From Punica granatum (Eukaryota; Streptophyta; Magnoliopsida; Myrtales; Lythraceae), in NCBI RefSeq assembly GCF_007655135.1, contig NC_045128.1:35744811-35808810 (forward strand): DNA of 64,000 nt. Reading direction: 5' to 3'. The position numbers were made by a program, and so were the translations under genes. Below are positions 23,979 through 36,952 of this stretch, one piece after another (position 1 is the first letter of the stretch; each line of letters begins with the position of its first letter). The notes beneath the pieces were generated by a model. The model did no database searches. It saw only the letters and a list, made by a program, of their open reading frames with translations, and was not told the origin of the DNA.

Positions 23979-26900
23979 CTACAGCTCAGGTGGGCTCAGG
24001 CTGAGATTAAGGATGGGTACACTAGTATCCTTCTGATCATCGTTTGCACTCAAACCACGAGCACTGTTTCCCGGCAACAAGGTGCTGCCCGTTTTGATAG
24101 GATTAGGATCCTGTGCAGTGAAAAGCTGGGAAGATACAAAGGGCCAATAAAAAACACTTGAGGATATATAATGTAGTTTAGAAATTAGATAAGACTGAGG
24201 ATACCTTTAATAGTTCAAGGATTGGGAGAGGATGATTACTTGACATTGCATGCTCATGATGATCTCCCTTTCGGTCTGTATTAATGTTTTGCACAATTTG
24301 GCTCATCAACTTCTTCCGCAACTCTATATTCTCCTGCTCGACTCGATCAATCTGCAGTGCATATTTGATGATGTAGCGCAATAATGAAATATAATGAGGC
24401 AATTGTGGAAGAAGAAAAGTGAAGTTTATATAGCAATTAATCAATAATGATGAGCAGAAAACTTAATTAATCAGGTAAATAAGTATGTTTCAGAGACCTT
24501 TTGCTTTAGCTCTGTTGCTTCCTCCTTGTAAACCTGATCCTATAACGGTCCAAAATGAGGAAATAATTTGTCAGATCAGCATAGTTCATCGTGTTCTAAA
24601 ACCAATGATATATACCGACACAATTAGTGTCTATATACTAGCTAGTAATCGTACTGAAGCAATGATCTATATATATCTCACCCAGGTCGACAATTAACAA
24701 GAAATCCTTGCTCAATATAATAGGATATAACTATTGCATTTTAAACTAAAAAAATATGATGGTATATATGGAACATAGAAAAGTATATATCTATGTACTA
24801 CAAACGCTAGCTAGGAAAAGTATACATGCTCGACGCGGTGTATCTATACTGAGATATATTAGCTAGCATCTGTAATTTGCTCAATAATCTTTAGCAGTCC
24901 ATGGATTAGTTGGGAGTATATATTAATCATTCACCTTTTGTGCACGAATATTCTTTAAACTCGCATCCAACTTGGTCTCCAAGTCATTCAACTCTTCAAG
25001 TCTCACTTTCGTAAGCTCTTGTCCCATCAACTGCCTGTGCGTGCATATTACTTATTTCAGATTAATAAAATCAAAACAACAACATGGTATAGCAGTAACA
25101 ACCGGGCGAGGGATCCTAATACGAACAAAGCAACATCAACCTCACACTAATAACAATCACTGAATATAAGCAAACTACTCCCATATGCCAATTAGAAAAT
25201 TCCCCGAGGGAAACTAAATCAGTCATCTTCAACAGTCCCAAGAAAAAGAAAAAAAGGAAAAGAACCTAAAATTAGAAAAGAAGACTGTCAAGTCAGTCTA
25301 ATATGACTCAATCCACGAATATACTTATATATACACCATTAGAAGACAACAAGATTAGAGCTAGTCCCCTTTGTATTTATATATGTAACCTAGAGAGAGG
25401 ACTAAGATTATTAATAAAGGCCAATGATCAATAATATATATAGTTCTGGGCCTAAATGTCTGTATAGAGACTGATTTTTCTCTTCAAAAGCGGTTTGTTT
25501 TCCTCTTAATATCGTCTCTCCCACCAGAGTGATCCAAGTCGAAAATGTTAAATTCCAAGGGATGCTGATGGGCATTGTGTAGAAGACAGTGTATGTACCT
25601 GTGAGATTCTTGCAGTTTGCTTATGTGTTGCTTCAAGCTTGCATTCTCCTCTCGTAATGACTGAATTAATAAAGAGAAAATAAAATGTCGAGAGGATAAA
25701 TTCATAATTAATCGGAATAATTATAGTTTAGCTCACTGTTTGTTACTTCTGTCATGAAGTTCAGAATAACTAGATCAATTATTTGTCATATCATGAACGT
25801 GCTAGGGGATCAAGCCTTACTAAATTAATGGTTAACTCAAGCTTGATATGTATGTTATCTATGTAAGGATGGATATAAAAAAGTTTATATGTTTGGCCTT
25901 TGAAATTAATTAACTTAAGAAATTTTCTAAATTTACCTGGATTTCCAAAGCAGATATGCATGGCAGATCGTTCAGCTCCTGCTTCGCGTTGGAATATCTC
26001 TCAATTATTGACTTCATGCTAGTTATCGCAAGAAAAGACACAATTATATATATTACCATTTCAATCCACAATTCACTTTTTTACTTTCATGCCCTACTTC
26101 CGCGAAGTCCCAAGCCGACATCTAAATGAGATTAGTTTCAACTAGGCGGAGAATATCTGTAATCTCATCCGAAAAAAACAATAAAAAAAAAGGAAGAAGT
26201 TCATTCTCTGAATACATATATAGTACTACATCGATAAATAAGCATTTCTGGTTACATGTCTATGGGAGACTTGCTTGGGAGGCGATTGCTGTTATCTTTG
26301 TTTTCCTCCAAAAGGTTTCTGTAATTCTGAATTTGTTAATAAAATTTGCTCTTCTTGTTAAAAAAAAAAAATCTAGTACATTTGCTACGGACTTTGCTAA
26401 AATGAACTTAAATATGGCAATAAATATACCTACATATGGCTTTGTATGTAAGAATAGGAAGTAAAACGAAATAAAAGCCACATAAGTCCCAATGATGAGA
26501 ATTACATTCAAAACCTCTTGATTCCGAATCGGTGTCTCGTGCAACTGTAATAAGACCCTTTTCTCATGCCCTTTACATATACCCACTTCTTCTAGTTGTC
26601 AGAATTTCTAAAACCTGTCAATTAATGTCCATGTTATCTATCACCTGAGCTTAACTAATTTCTAAAAACCCTAGGTCAAACTATATATACATACACGTGC
26701 ATATATGACATATTGCAGATGACTAATTGGACCCCATTCGAAGAGGCAAAATAATGAGATCTGTACATACAAATCCTGTCCTGCCGGCCTCATGATGGTT
26801 AAACTAAATCAGATTTATACCAGGATTAATCTTGCACGGGACCTGAATATATATGTCGTTATCTAATATTTCCCACTACATAAAACTCACAAGATGCTCA

Positions 26901-27215
26901 ATTAAATTCCTGTGAATCCCTACCTCTCATAGGCGGGTGACAGAATCATCTGTCGATTTTCAATCTGTTAATAATTATATATGTATAGGTCTTGGAAGCT
27001 CCAATTTGGCTAAATAAGAGAGTTATTTCTAACCTCGTGCTGGCATAGTCGTAGAGCCTCCCAGTGCAGGAGAAGATGATTAACCCGATCTCCGCATCGC
27101 AAAGAATGGAGAGCTCCTTTGCCTTTTTGAGCAGCCCTGTTCTTCTCTTGAAGAAAGTCACCTGTCTGCTCTTCGAACAGTTGATCTTTTGGATCACAAT
27201 CTTCCCTTTCACCAT
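23979..27215 (-). CDS. MIKC-type MADS-box transcription factor, AGL17/ANR1-like, intact
   Basis: Seven coding exons with GT..AG borders: 27215-27034, 26018-25937, 25660-25599, 25034-24935, 24539-24498, 24351-24205, 24110-23979. They total 747 nt, 248 codons plus TAG. The sizes 182/82/62/100/42 are those of canonical MIKC genes; the sixth appears to merge the usual exons 6 and 7. Residues 1-60 are the DNA-binding and dimerisation MADS box, 61-88 the I region ('[15 protein letters not shown]'), about 89-156 the K coiled coil ('[16 protein letters not shown]', '[14 protein letters not shown]'), and the rest the C domain ending '[12 protein letters not shown]'. AGL17-clade relatives act as nuclear regulators of root and other development. 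Oddities are INC for the usual IDN at 11-13 and Phe for the near-invariant Ser at 22. A LINE tail lies in intron 1. Exon borders are inferred from splice signals and phase. Confidence 0.9.
26235..26372 (+). mobile_element. LINE 3' tail inside MADS intron 1
   Basis: A plus-strand LINE 3' terminus: the region before 26340 resembles plant LINE 3' UTRs, then 'ttgttaataaaatttgc' and a run of 12 A (about 26360-26371). It lies antisense to the MADS gene, in its first intron. Only the tail is present, without coding domains. Confidence 0.5.
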
Positions 27216-28036
27216 TTTTGCTGATAATTACTCCCTCAACAATCTGCAGAAATCCCTCCCTGCTTTTCAAACCTCTATGTTCTCCTATCAAATCCAAGAA
27301 TATATGGAGAAGATGATCGCAAGCAGATTGAACTGCGATTAACTAAAACCGAAGATCTACGAAGGTGGGGCAAGACATACATGTGTGGCATCAACTGCGG
27401 CTGCTCTCAGTTGTATTCGGAGTTCCCTTCCTTCTCCTCTAAGGCGGAGCAACGCAAGAGGGCAATCGATTTCTATTTTGAATCTTCCTTTTTTTTTAGG
27501 TGGGATCTTAAAATGTAGTTTCTTTTAAACATTAGTAGCCTCAGCCTGTTTAGTTGAGATTAATTCCGTTGGCGCACCAGCTTGGTCCCAGCCACAGGAT
27601 GGTTTCAGGAGGCTTCTAACACCTACACCAAAGATAAAATCCACTCACTGAGAGCTCGATTGGTCATTGACTATACATCCTCGAAATTGGTTTGTAAAAT
27701 ATATTTTAATGAGTGAATAATTATTATATGTAGGGTTTGAATATTTCCAACAAAAGAAAGACAGACAGAAGCGTTGATCGGGTTCAGTGTGGCTGCTCCT
27801 CTCCTCTGGCCATATAGCACCCATTCTTTTTCCTAGATCAGGGTTAGTACATAATTCTGGAAATTTTCTAATTATATATCTTAATATTCAGTAAATTTTA
27901 GGAGGAACTGTACGTACTAGCAATCTAGCTTATATTACATAGCAAAAGTAACCACAACTCAACGAAAAAATAATTAATCATTCTCGATCTAAGACTAAGA
28001 TGGCGATGTCTATACATTAGATTTTTTGCCCCCGAA
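27216..28036. other. 5' flank of the intact MADS gene
   Basis: Presumed promoter and 5' UTR of the minus-strand MADS gene. I could not place a TATA box or transcription start with confidence. The p-type flank seen beside the broken copy (13160-14900) is not recognisable here. Confidence 0.35.
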
Positions 28037-29126
28037 AGGTAACTCCCGCAGCCCATGTAACTCACCAGTTTTCATGATGTGTGGCTGATTTTAACAGTGT
28101 CATAATTAACTGAAAATCCCTTCCTGCCCTACTCTTCTTTAAAAAAAAAATCTATATATGCATATATATATATATATATATTACTGGTTTTATTTATCTT
28201 AAGTTTTCAATTTATATACGTTTTCTTTCAATTATAATGAAGATTTATAAATATATAGTACAGAAAGGTGAAATGAAATGAAGAGATATAAGTAGTTTAT
28301 ATACGGGTAAAAAACAAAATCTATCGGTTCCTCATTTGCTCTATAATCTTTTTTGATTGTATCTGAAATTAGTTCAACTTCGTTGCTCACTAATCCTTAA
28401 TGCTCATGCTAACGAGATGTTGCTTTACATATGACTCAATGTTGTGGCTGTCACGGTGATGATTCCTCCTTCAGGCTGGAAAAGACCTAAAAGTGCAGTT
28501 TGCTTTAATTTCAAAATAGGTAGAGTTTAATGACGTATCAGTGAAATCGTGTATATCTATATATATTTTAAATAATAATGTCTTTGGATTCAACCTTGAA
28601 CAATACGCCAAACAGTATGATGCTCTCTATGATATTGTATAGATTTGAATTTTTATACATCTGAAGAGAGTCAGTCAATAGATATTAAATTAATGTAATA
28701 TGTTTATATTTATTTTCTCTCTTGGAAAAATACAAATGTGGGCGGCACGAAATGTGGACCCATATCGTTCTAGATGAGGGGTGAAAGGTTTTTGAACACC
28801 TTTGAGAACATGCGATCGCCAGCATCAATCGACAAACAAAGCTTTGTGACTTATGGTAGGATGGAGATTGATGAAACATGGATGAACGCTTCGACGGGAG
28901 TCCAACGAAATTCGACAATCAGAAAATGGAAGATGCTTTGACTCTCCTCAAGTCTCGACTTTGAAAATATATAGATTTTTCTCCTTTCTTCTTTTTTTTT
29001 TATTCATTTCCTGTATTATTGTCTCAGAAGTAGGAAAAAGCAAATGGACAAAAACAATTTAAATCAGCACGCATGTTGAGGGAACTTGGCACGACCATGA
29101 GCAGTGTTCACACTAGATAAGTACGG

Positions 29127-29162
<36 letters not shown>

Positions 29163-32100
29163 TCATATTCTCACATATATACATTCTTTTGTGAGGTACG
29201 TGTAGGTAAACTTTTTTCGATGAATACAATAACATATTTTAGAGGTCCTTGTTTCGCTGAATTTTCGTGAAAAATCTAGGAATCACACGAAGATTGCCCC
29301 CTTAAATTATACCCATCTGGTGTAATTCGTAGCCGCAAGAAATCCTAATTTGGGTTTGGCCCAGACCCAAAGTTTTCTTCTCTTGGGAGGCAAGGTTTCT
29401 CCCTAAAAAGAGAGGTGCGATTGTTGGGAGAAACTTCTTTCCCTCCAGAAACGTTTGGTTTGCTGATTATTAGATTACTTAGAAAATATGCTTTGTAATT
29501 CGAGCTTTCTGTAATTTGGATATAATATTAAGATGTTTGGCGTATGTACATTTTGTTATGGGAAGTACACTGTGATGTACTATGATGTTGTTTGGTACGA
29601 AAATTAGGTCGAGGGAAAATATGTAATATTATAGATATTGCTTCCCTTGCATCTTCTTATTTAAGAAAAGCCCGATTACATATCGCTTTACTTATAAGAT
29701 ATGGTTGAAAATTCGAAAGTCTCCCTCATTTTTAATTAAATATATTGCATTGTAAAAAAAAAGAAAAAAAAGAGAAAATGAGGAACAATATTGTTCATAT
29801 AATATTATTTACCATCTCTCTTTCCTCCCACATGTCAACTTCTTTTTATGCTACTCTTTCCCCGTAACTTTCCTATCCCATGCTATATCATATTATTTTT
29901 GTCTCTTTTTGAAATTATATCTTTCATTACTTTTTTTACTTTTCTAACCCAACAAGGCAAATAATATTGTGATAATGATAAATTCAATTATTCTACAAGT
30001 CACCCATAGTTCGCCCGAGTAATGTGAATATTAGCGTGAGAAAATAGTACAAATCAATTTTAGAAAGAAAAACTAAATCAATAAATGAATGAAATATCCT
30101 TGAAAAATATCAGCTCAACAAAAAAAAAGGTTGCGAAATATCCCTTAATTTTCATGAATAAAATAAGGAAATCATCGTTGCCAAAAGAAAAACTAATCGA
30201 AGGTCGGCAAAAAAAAGTTAGAAAGATTAGCAAGGCCGGCCACCAGCGAATTCTTCGAGAATATTACAAAAAGCTTTGGGCCATGGCGCGGTTTGACGAA
30301 GTAAAGCAAAATATGTCGATAGGAATTAGTCATCATAATCCAAACTAGTTTCTCATCGCAATAGGGAGACGTTCGGTAAGGGGCTATATTCATATCGAAT
30401 GCATTGCAAAATTGATGATGGAGTTGAAGTTGCTGTTCCAGTCAACAAATTTTTTAACTAAATACAAAGAGATGAGAAAACCGGTTGTTTGTGGTAGCAA
30501 TTTGAAGATCAAAAAGGCAAAAACCTTTGTATCAATTGCTAGATGATGACCAAACATGATGATTGAAATTGAAAACAATAGAATGAACGGATGAAAGACT
30601 GAAAAAATTGGTTAGAATACAATATAATGAACTAATGGAAAATCGAAGAAGCTGGTTTAATAAATAATACCGAATATGAATTGCAAAAAACCAGTCTACC
30701 GATTTGGTTATAATCCGATTAATGTTGGACGTGTGTGGACACGTGTGACAATTTGATTGAGCCACTTGTCGGACGAGGGAGGGACAAGTACAAACCATCG
30801 TGGGTAAAAACTGCGAAATTAATAGTTGAATGACTACAATTTGAGGGGCAAAATATGTAAATTATGAATTGCTAAGATTTCATGCTAAAATATCTAATAG
30901 ATAAGATTAGTGTCTCACCATGAGACATTATTTAGTGCCCCGCTCTAGAAGCATTTAAAAAAATCATAACTGGCAAAGTTTTATTCCATAATCAGTCGAT
31001 TATGATCTATCCCGAATTAACATACCCATTGAATTTCCATATCCGGTGGACAACCCAGAAAAAAGCTGTCCCCCATCTGAATCTCATGAACAACAATATT
31101 GCTGCATTAATTAGCTACTCAACTCTTTCTTGTATTGGTGCATTACAAGCCTAAGTTTGATAATATTTGATGCTAAATGATGTCAGTGACATATATTGAA
31201 TGTGTGATTAATAATTGATAGATAAGTCAGATCCATTGAGACAATAATATATAAGACGTGGTTAACCCATATCTATTTACTCACGTTTAGGAAATAAATA
31301 TTATTTGATCACCCCAGGTAAAAAAAAAAAGGTATATATTATGGCTGATAGAGAATGAGGTTTGCCTTTAGAAATGAAAATTAATAGAAAATCATTAAAA
31401 TTTATCGTGCGACTTGCTAACCTCCATCACAGGCGTCCACTTGCTCCAATCATAAGGTAATTCAGTCGGTTATGAACCCTACTGTGCTACTGTAGGCCAA
31501 ATCTGCTTATTAGTAATACAATTTATCAATCGCGCCACATGTGATGATTAGTCATTATACTCTTTTCAAGTAATTTCAATATTACCTCTAAGGAAATTAA
31601 TTTCAGTATTATTTCTACTATAAGTATTTTCAGTCCCTTGAGGCCTCATGCCATGACCATTTACTACGTGCATGTTTGAATTTAAAATTTCACTACTTAA
31701 TTTAAATGTTGAAATTTTAAGCACCTACCAGGATAAAGTGGTTAATGCAAATTTGTTTAATTGAATCAAATGTTGGAAATTTGAGGTCCTTAATTGTGAA
31801 GTACTTATCAGTCTACTATTTTCCGTTGACCCATTTTTAATATCTTATTCTTTTTCACAATTTTTTTGAAAATATAAAAAAAATTGAAAGTTAAATAAAA
31901 AAGAAGCTCGATCGACTGTTTGAGATCGCACGGGGAAGGAGGTGGTACTGGTGGCTACGACTCCAGGCACTCCTCCCCACATGGTCTTCTCTCTCTCTTC
32001 TGTTCTAGAAAGAGAAGAGACATAATGAGCTAAAGAGATCGAACCGACATGGCTCAAATGCCAGCCACTGTCGCCCCGATCGAGGTTGCCAACAACCTCA

Positions 32101-32680
32101 TCTGTGGTGGCGGTGGCCAGAGATGGAGCCTCCTCTCTCCGATGTCCTCACCCCACTCTATTTCTTTTCTCCCGCCTATTCACTCTGTGGATGAATGGAC
32201 TGATTTGCAAAATTATTAAAAACTATAGGAGCACAGCTGCAAATGTTGAAAACATGCTGTTACATTAGCAGCATTCACATCTTACTAGAAGCAATTTTCC
32301 ATACTAGCGTACACATTATTTAATTCAAACTTACGAATTGATAAATTAGATTCGCTCGCATGCTTTCGGGATTAAATAATTTCCAAAACGACTTTAACCT
32401 TAATTTTTGTAGAAATCTGTTACTGGTAATTGTACGGACTTTGGCAGTCGTTTTCATCTTTATATTTTATAATTATTTATTTTCTTTGTAAATCGTTTAA
32501 TTAGACATGGCTTTTGTTTGGTTCGATAAACTTAATCTTTTATATATCGTCTAAGAAGTTGCGTTCACACTCTTCTGAATTAAAATTAGACTGAATTAAT
32601 TAGACCGTAAAAGATTATTATAAGTTTATTATAATTGTCATGAATAAAATGTTAAAGCATTTATATTTTAATGTGATCCC
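28037..32680. repeat. Segmental-duplication block, copy C
   Basis: Colinear with copies A and B (28037-29650 with 15117-17640; 31060-31668 and 32255-32680 with 18500-19450). 29760-31030 has little resemblance to copy B. It contains a frame at 30085-30348 of unknown identity in A-rich DNA. 31669-32257 is an extra segment, listed separately. Unlike copies A and B, this block is followed directly by the p-type flank at 32820 with no MADS exons between. Confidence 0.75.
31669..32257. mobile_element. Inserted segment in copy C, possible TIR element
   Basis: Copy B reads straight through at this point (around 19170), so about 590 bp were inserted in copy C. The ends carry an imperfect inverted repeat (GCATGTTTGAA at the left; GCATGTTTTCAA as reverse complement at the right), with TTAC-type sequence on both sides. 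The middle (31910-32200) is GC-rich, unlike its surroundings, and resembles low-complexity 'gtggcggtggc'-type segments at 36190-36300, 48720-48870 and 55310-55440. No gene product was recognised. Confidence 0.45.
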
Positions 32681-32819
32681 TACTAATAATTAGACCCATC
32701 TCCAATCCAAAAGTTAGAATTTTTGGGTTGGAAATGGGTGTAATTGTTTATAGGCTCAATGAAAGTTTTTAAAGATCATATATCTAATCATTTGTTAATT
32801 GTGAAATGAAAAAAAAAAT

Positions 32820-33210
32820 AGATTGACTAATTAGTCGATTCTTAATGAATTGATTAATAAATGAAGCAACTTTGGATTTGAAATATGAATAACCCCATAA
32901 CGAGGCAAATGCGCATTTGACCCGGCATGGGGCCTGGCCTATGTCATAAGGGCGCATCCGTACCGTTTATCCCCCCACTAGACAGGTGAAATTGATTTTT
33001 TCTAATTAATCTTATCAACTAGGCTGCTCTATTTGTATAATTTTGTTCAATTTTTCTTTTGTGCAGAAAACTTTAGATGGTCGCTGCCTAATCACGAGAA
33101 AAATTAATTTCACAATGAAAAGATTATCAATTTTGCATTTGACATAAAAGGTCTCTTGCATTATTATTTTTATATATGTGTTGCATTATATATGGTAGAT
33201 ATACTCCCTA
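32820..33210. repeat. Second duplicated block (p), copy C
   Basis: Matches 13200-13265 plus 14225-14780 in order: 'cttaatgaattga' near 32850, 'gcatttgacc' at 32912, 'gcatccgtacc' at 32952, 'gcagaaaact' at 33063. It lacks the long-TIR element present in copy A. Confidence 0.65.
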
Positions 33211-33551
33211 ATCGTAATTAAATTCATTAGTTATCTTCTTTCTTTTCAAACTAGTGTTAAATAATGCAAATTTATTCACAGAAGTTATTCGTAATATTAA
33301 AATCTCAATAAACATTTAAAATACCTTGATAATTTTAATAACTTTTCCAGTTACTTTTACTTTTGTGAATGTTCATTTTATGTTTGCCGGGTTAATCTAT
33401 GAAGGACTTGATGTTTTATTGATACTTCCTTGCGTAGAACATAATTTTCTTTCTTGTTTTTCTTACTTCGAGTACTTAGTAATTACTTGCTCCTTTTCTT
33501 GGATTAGTTAATTAATTAATGAGTACTAATTAGTTTTTAGTCATATGTATA

Positions 33552-33582
<31 letters not shown>

Positions 33583-36383
33583 TATAGACAGAGCAACTTG
33601 CGGCCACCTGTCAATCAACGAGAAATCATGGGAGTCCCACGAATCGAAGTACGAGAAAACTGCTACAACTGTATCTTATTCTAAGGGGTGTCATACAACA
33701 ACAAATTAGAGGTGGCACTACATATATATCTGATTAATTAAGTGATAAAAGCTTCTAATTATCTATCAGCAAGTGGGCTTGACGACCTACCTTGGAATTA
33801 TAAACCTCCTTCAATCAAATGGATTTTTTTTATAGATTCAATCAAACAATGTTCTTTTGATGGGAAATGAATATTACTGTGTAATTAATTTATTGGATTC
33901 ATGTGTTAACACAAATTTTATAAAAAAAAAGTTGTTTTAAAAGTTTCAATATGAAAATAGTAATCAGTATGAACTTATAGTTTATATGAATATGTAAAGG
34001 GTTTATTTTTATATTGTATATAAATTTTAATGCGGTAAATTCAGACTTGTAATAGAAGAATATATGTCAAATATATATTAAAATTTCTTAAATAAGGAAT
34101 TCATGTAGTATATACATCATCGCAATTATCAATTTAATTTTCTAAGAAAATTAATTCAAAATTTGAATATACTTTAATATATAGTTTATGTTAACATGTT
34201 AAAAAATTATTTTTTATACTGTGTAAACTTTAATGGGGTAAATTCAAACTTATAATTGAAGAATATATATCAAAAGTTCTTGAGTAAAAAATTCATGTAA
34301 TATATACATCATTGCAATTGTCAATTTATTTTGTAAGAAATTTAATTCAGAATTTTAATACTTTTAGGTGAAATTGTTAGTTTTAATTTATGAAAAAGTA
34401 ATACTCTTATCAAAACTTTTAAATTTCACAATGCACTTGTGTTTTCTTATAACTAATATTCCACTTGTTAAGTTTTATAAATTTGAATGCTTTCATATAA
34501 AATGACCGAATCATTTGGATGAGAGATATAATTAATTAAGTTTTTATAGGATCAGCTATTATTATTAAAATTTATTAAATTAATTTTAAGTTTATATAGA
34601 TAATTAGTTATTTTCTTAAATAATGAATATATTTATTTATAAACAATATGACAATAAGTGATTAAAATATTCTTTCATATTCCTTAAAATATTTTCTTTA
34701 TATTCATACATATTGTTCTTAATTAGAATATTAACTATTATCGTTTGATTTCTATATGGTATATTAACATAATAATTATTAATGATTTTACCATTTTACC
34801 CCCATTTATTAGGGTGTTGTCAAGTTTCTTAAAATATTTTCTTTATAGTCATATACTGTTATTAATTAGAATATTAACTATTATCATTTAATTTCTATAT
34901 GGTATATTAACATAGGAATTAGTAATAATTTTACCATTTTACCTCTATTTATTAGGGTGCTATCAAGTTTATATATATGTATAGATAACATGTGCTCTCG
35001 TCTTGAAATTAAGTCGAGTTCGGATTCGATTCTTAATTAACAATGGAATTTTTATGTTTGCATATACATTTTTTTTTTCCTTCTATTCCTTTTACCGAAT
35101 TTATGGGACTTTTTTTTAGTACAAACAATTTTTTTTATAATCAGGGGAAAAAGAGGTTTTTTTCTTAATTTCTTTTGAAACAGAGAGCACATGATGACTA
35201 TTTTTTTAGAAATTATTCTTGCAGTTGTCTCATGCGTGCGCATGTCATCGGTACAACATGTGTATATTTTTATCTATCGTGTACAATGTATTGCAAGGAA
35301 CAATTATTAATATGAGCGAATTAGTGATTGACGAATTGCAGCTTTTGTAACTTGCTAGTTCGATTTGTAAACTGTAAATGAAAGAAATGAAGGCACGCAA
35401 ACTAGGCGAACTTCACAGTGCTTCTATATGGTTCTGGTAAAGTTAGTGCATTAGGGTTTCGGGCTTCCAAATCCCATTTATCTGATGGGGTGATTGTATA
35501 TAACTATACATACATACATACATACATATATATATATATCTGCTAAAATGCATATATATGTACGATATACACATTATATACATAGACACCCGTATATATA
35601 GGGATGCAACCCAGACTTCAATTAGATTTTAAGCAAGGGGGGCGAGTTAAATTTATAATAAGATTAACGGGTCAAAATAAGAAATTTCCTCATAATTAAG
35701 GAGTGAATATAGTTTTATAGTAATAACAAATATATTTTTAGAACTCTTGGATATCACAATGAAAACTTCATTAATAGGTTACCACGATAAGAAACAAATT
35801 TAGTGTTGTACACCCCAGCATTCTATTATATATAAATGTACATATATATAAATCCAAAAATTGAAAAGAAAGAGAGAGAGAATTGTCCAAGGAAACCAAA
35901 ACAATATAAAGGAAGAATGAAAATTATTACAAAAATGTACAGCTTTACGATGAATATAATTAGAAAAACAACGATGGACGGACAATAAGACTAACTGTAT
36001 TTGCATAGGATGTGCGTATATTTAGCATATAGTCGAACGATTTGCCTCAAGCTGAAATCGATCGATTACATTTTATGGTGAGGAATTTAACAGGAGCAAA
36101 CAAAGAAACAAATTGAAGGTTACATGAATTTTTTTTCTCTATTCCTAATTGTATATGAATAATAATTGACCAAAGGAAAGGAAAAGGCAAACAAGAACAA
36201 GTGGCTCATACACCACCGGCAAATTCTACCAGTGGTGGCTGTGGCCGGCGGTCGAGGGGAGGGCCAAGTCCAACCAGGTGGAAGTCACCAGGCATCGATG
36301 GGAAGCTCCCTATTTTGACAATGCAGATAGGTTTATGTGAAATGACTTTTTTCGTTACGCACTCTCGATTAATTCAGTTTAAA
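33211..36383. other. AT-rich region with two diverged tandem duplications
   Basis: No gene was recognised. 33965-34170 is repeated with divergence at 34190-34365 ('ttcatgta.tatatacatcat' in each). 34687-34826 is repeated at 34833-34970 (period about 146; 'gaatattaactattatc' in each). 33556-33582 is a TA tract and 35508-35540 a CATA/TA microsatellite. 36200-36300 is a short GC-rich patch. Confidence 0.6.
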
Positions 36384-36952
36384 TGTTGAGACATATTATT
36401 CCATACGGAAAAATTTAAGAGAACTCTACAAGTTTATAAGTGATTAAATGCCACAACCTATCAGCTCGAGCTTTTAGGTTGGACAATGGCCCAATCACTT
36501 TTAAGTCTAGTGATATTTTACATGGTATTAAAGCGGGTTACGCTTTTGTGCACAAGTGTGGGCTCACACCATGCCAAGTCTAGTTTCGAGATAGTCAAAT
36601 CGCGCATCATCTTATTCCGGCCCAAGTGTGGCCTTATTATCAATTATTCTCCCTCATCTCGCCTGAGGTGTAAGAAGAATTTCACATCATGGTTAAGTCT
36701 CAAGCACGAAAGTCCAGTCCCGGCTTGTAGTCAGTTCTTGAGAGCGGGTGTTCAAGTTCACATGACACGTGTAGGTAAAGTATTAAAGCCACACGTTGTT
36801 ACGTAAGAGCAGGTGTTGAGACATATTATCCCACACGGAAAAACTAAAGAGAACTCCACATGTTTATAAGTGATTAGGTACTACAACCTATCAGCTCGAG
36901 TTTTTAGGTCGGACAAGGGCCCAATCACTTCTAAGTCTAGTGATATTTTACA
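36384..36952 (+). mobile_element. Complete TRIM retrotransposon, 569 bp, TSD TTAAA
   Basis: Two 139-bp LTRs, 36384-36522 and 36814-36952, both start TGTTGAGACATATTAT and end GTGATATTTTACA. The primer-binding site after the 5' LTR reads TGGTATTAAAGCGGG, a two-mismatch form of the initiator-Met tRNA site TGGTATCAGAGC. A purine-rich tract (GTAAGAGCAGG) precedes the 3' LTR. The internal region is only 291 bp and non-coding. A perfect 5-bp target duplication TTAAA lies at 36379-36383 and 36953-36957. TRIMs need proteins from an autonomous partner. The LTRs differ at more than ten positions, so it is not recent. Confidence 0.93.

Noticed and set aside
27010..27342. Frames of 92-95 codons overlapping MADS exon 1
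   Set aside because: Shadow frames of the MADS-box exon without their own domain signature.
30085..30348. 87-codon plus-strand frame in copy C, Lys-rich
   Set aside because: A-rich DNA, no recognisable domain, no counterpart in copies A or B, and an opposing frame of similar length; not called as a gene.
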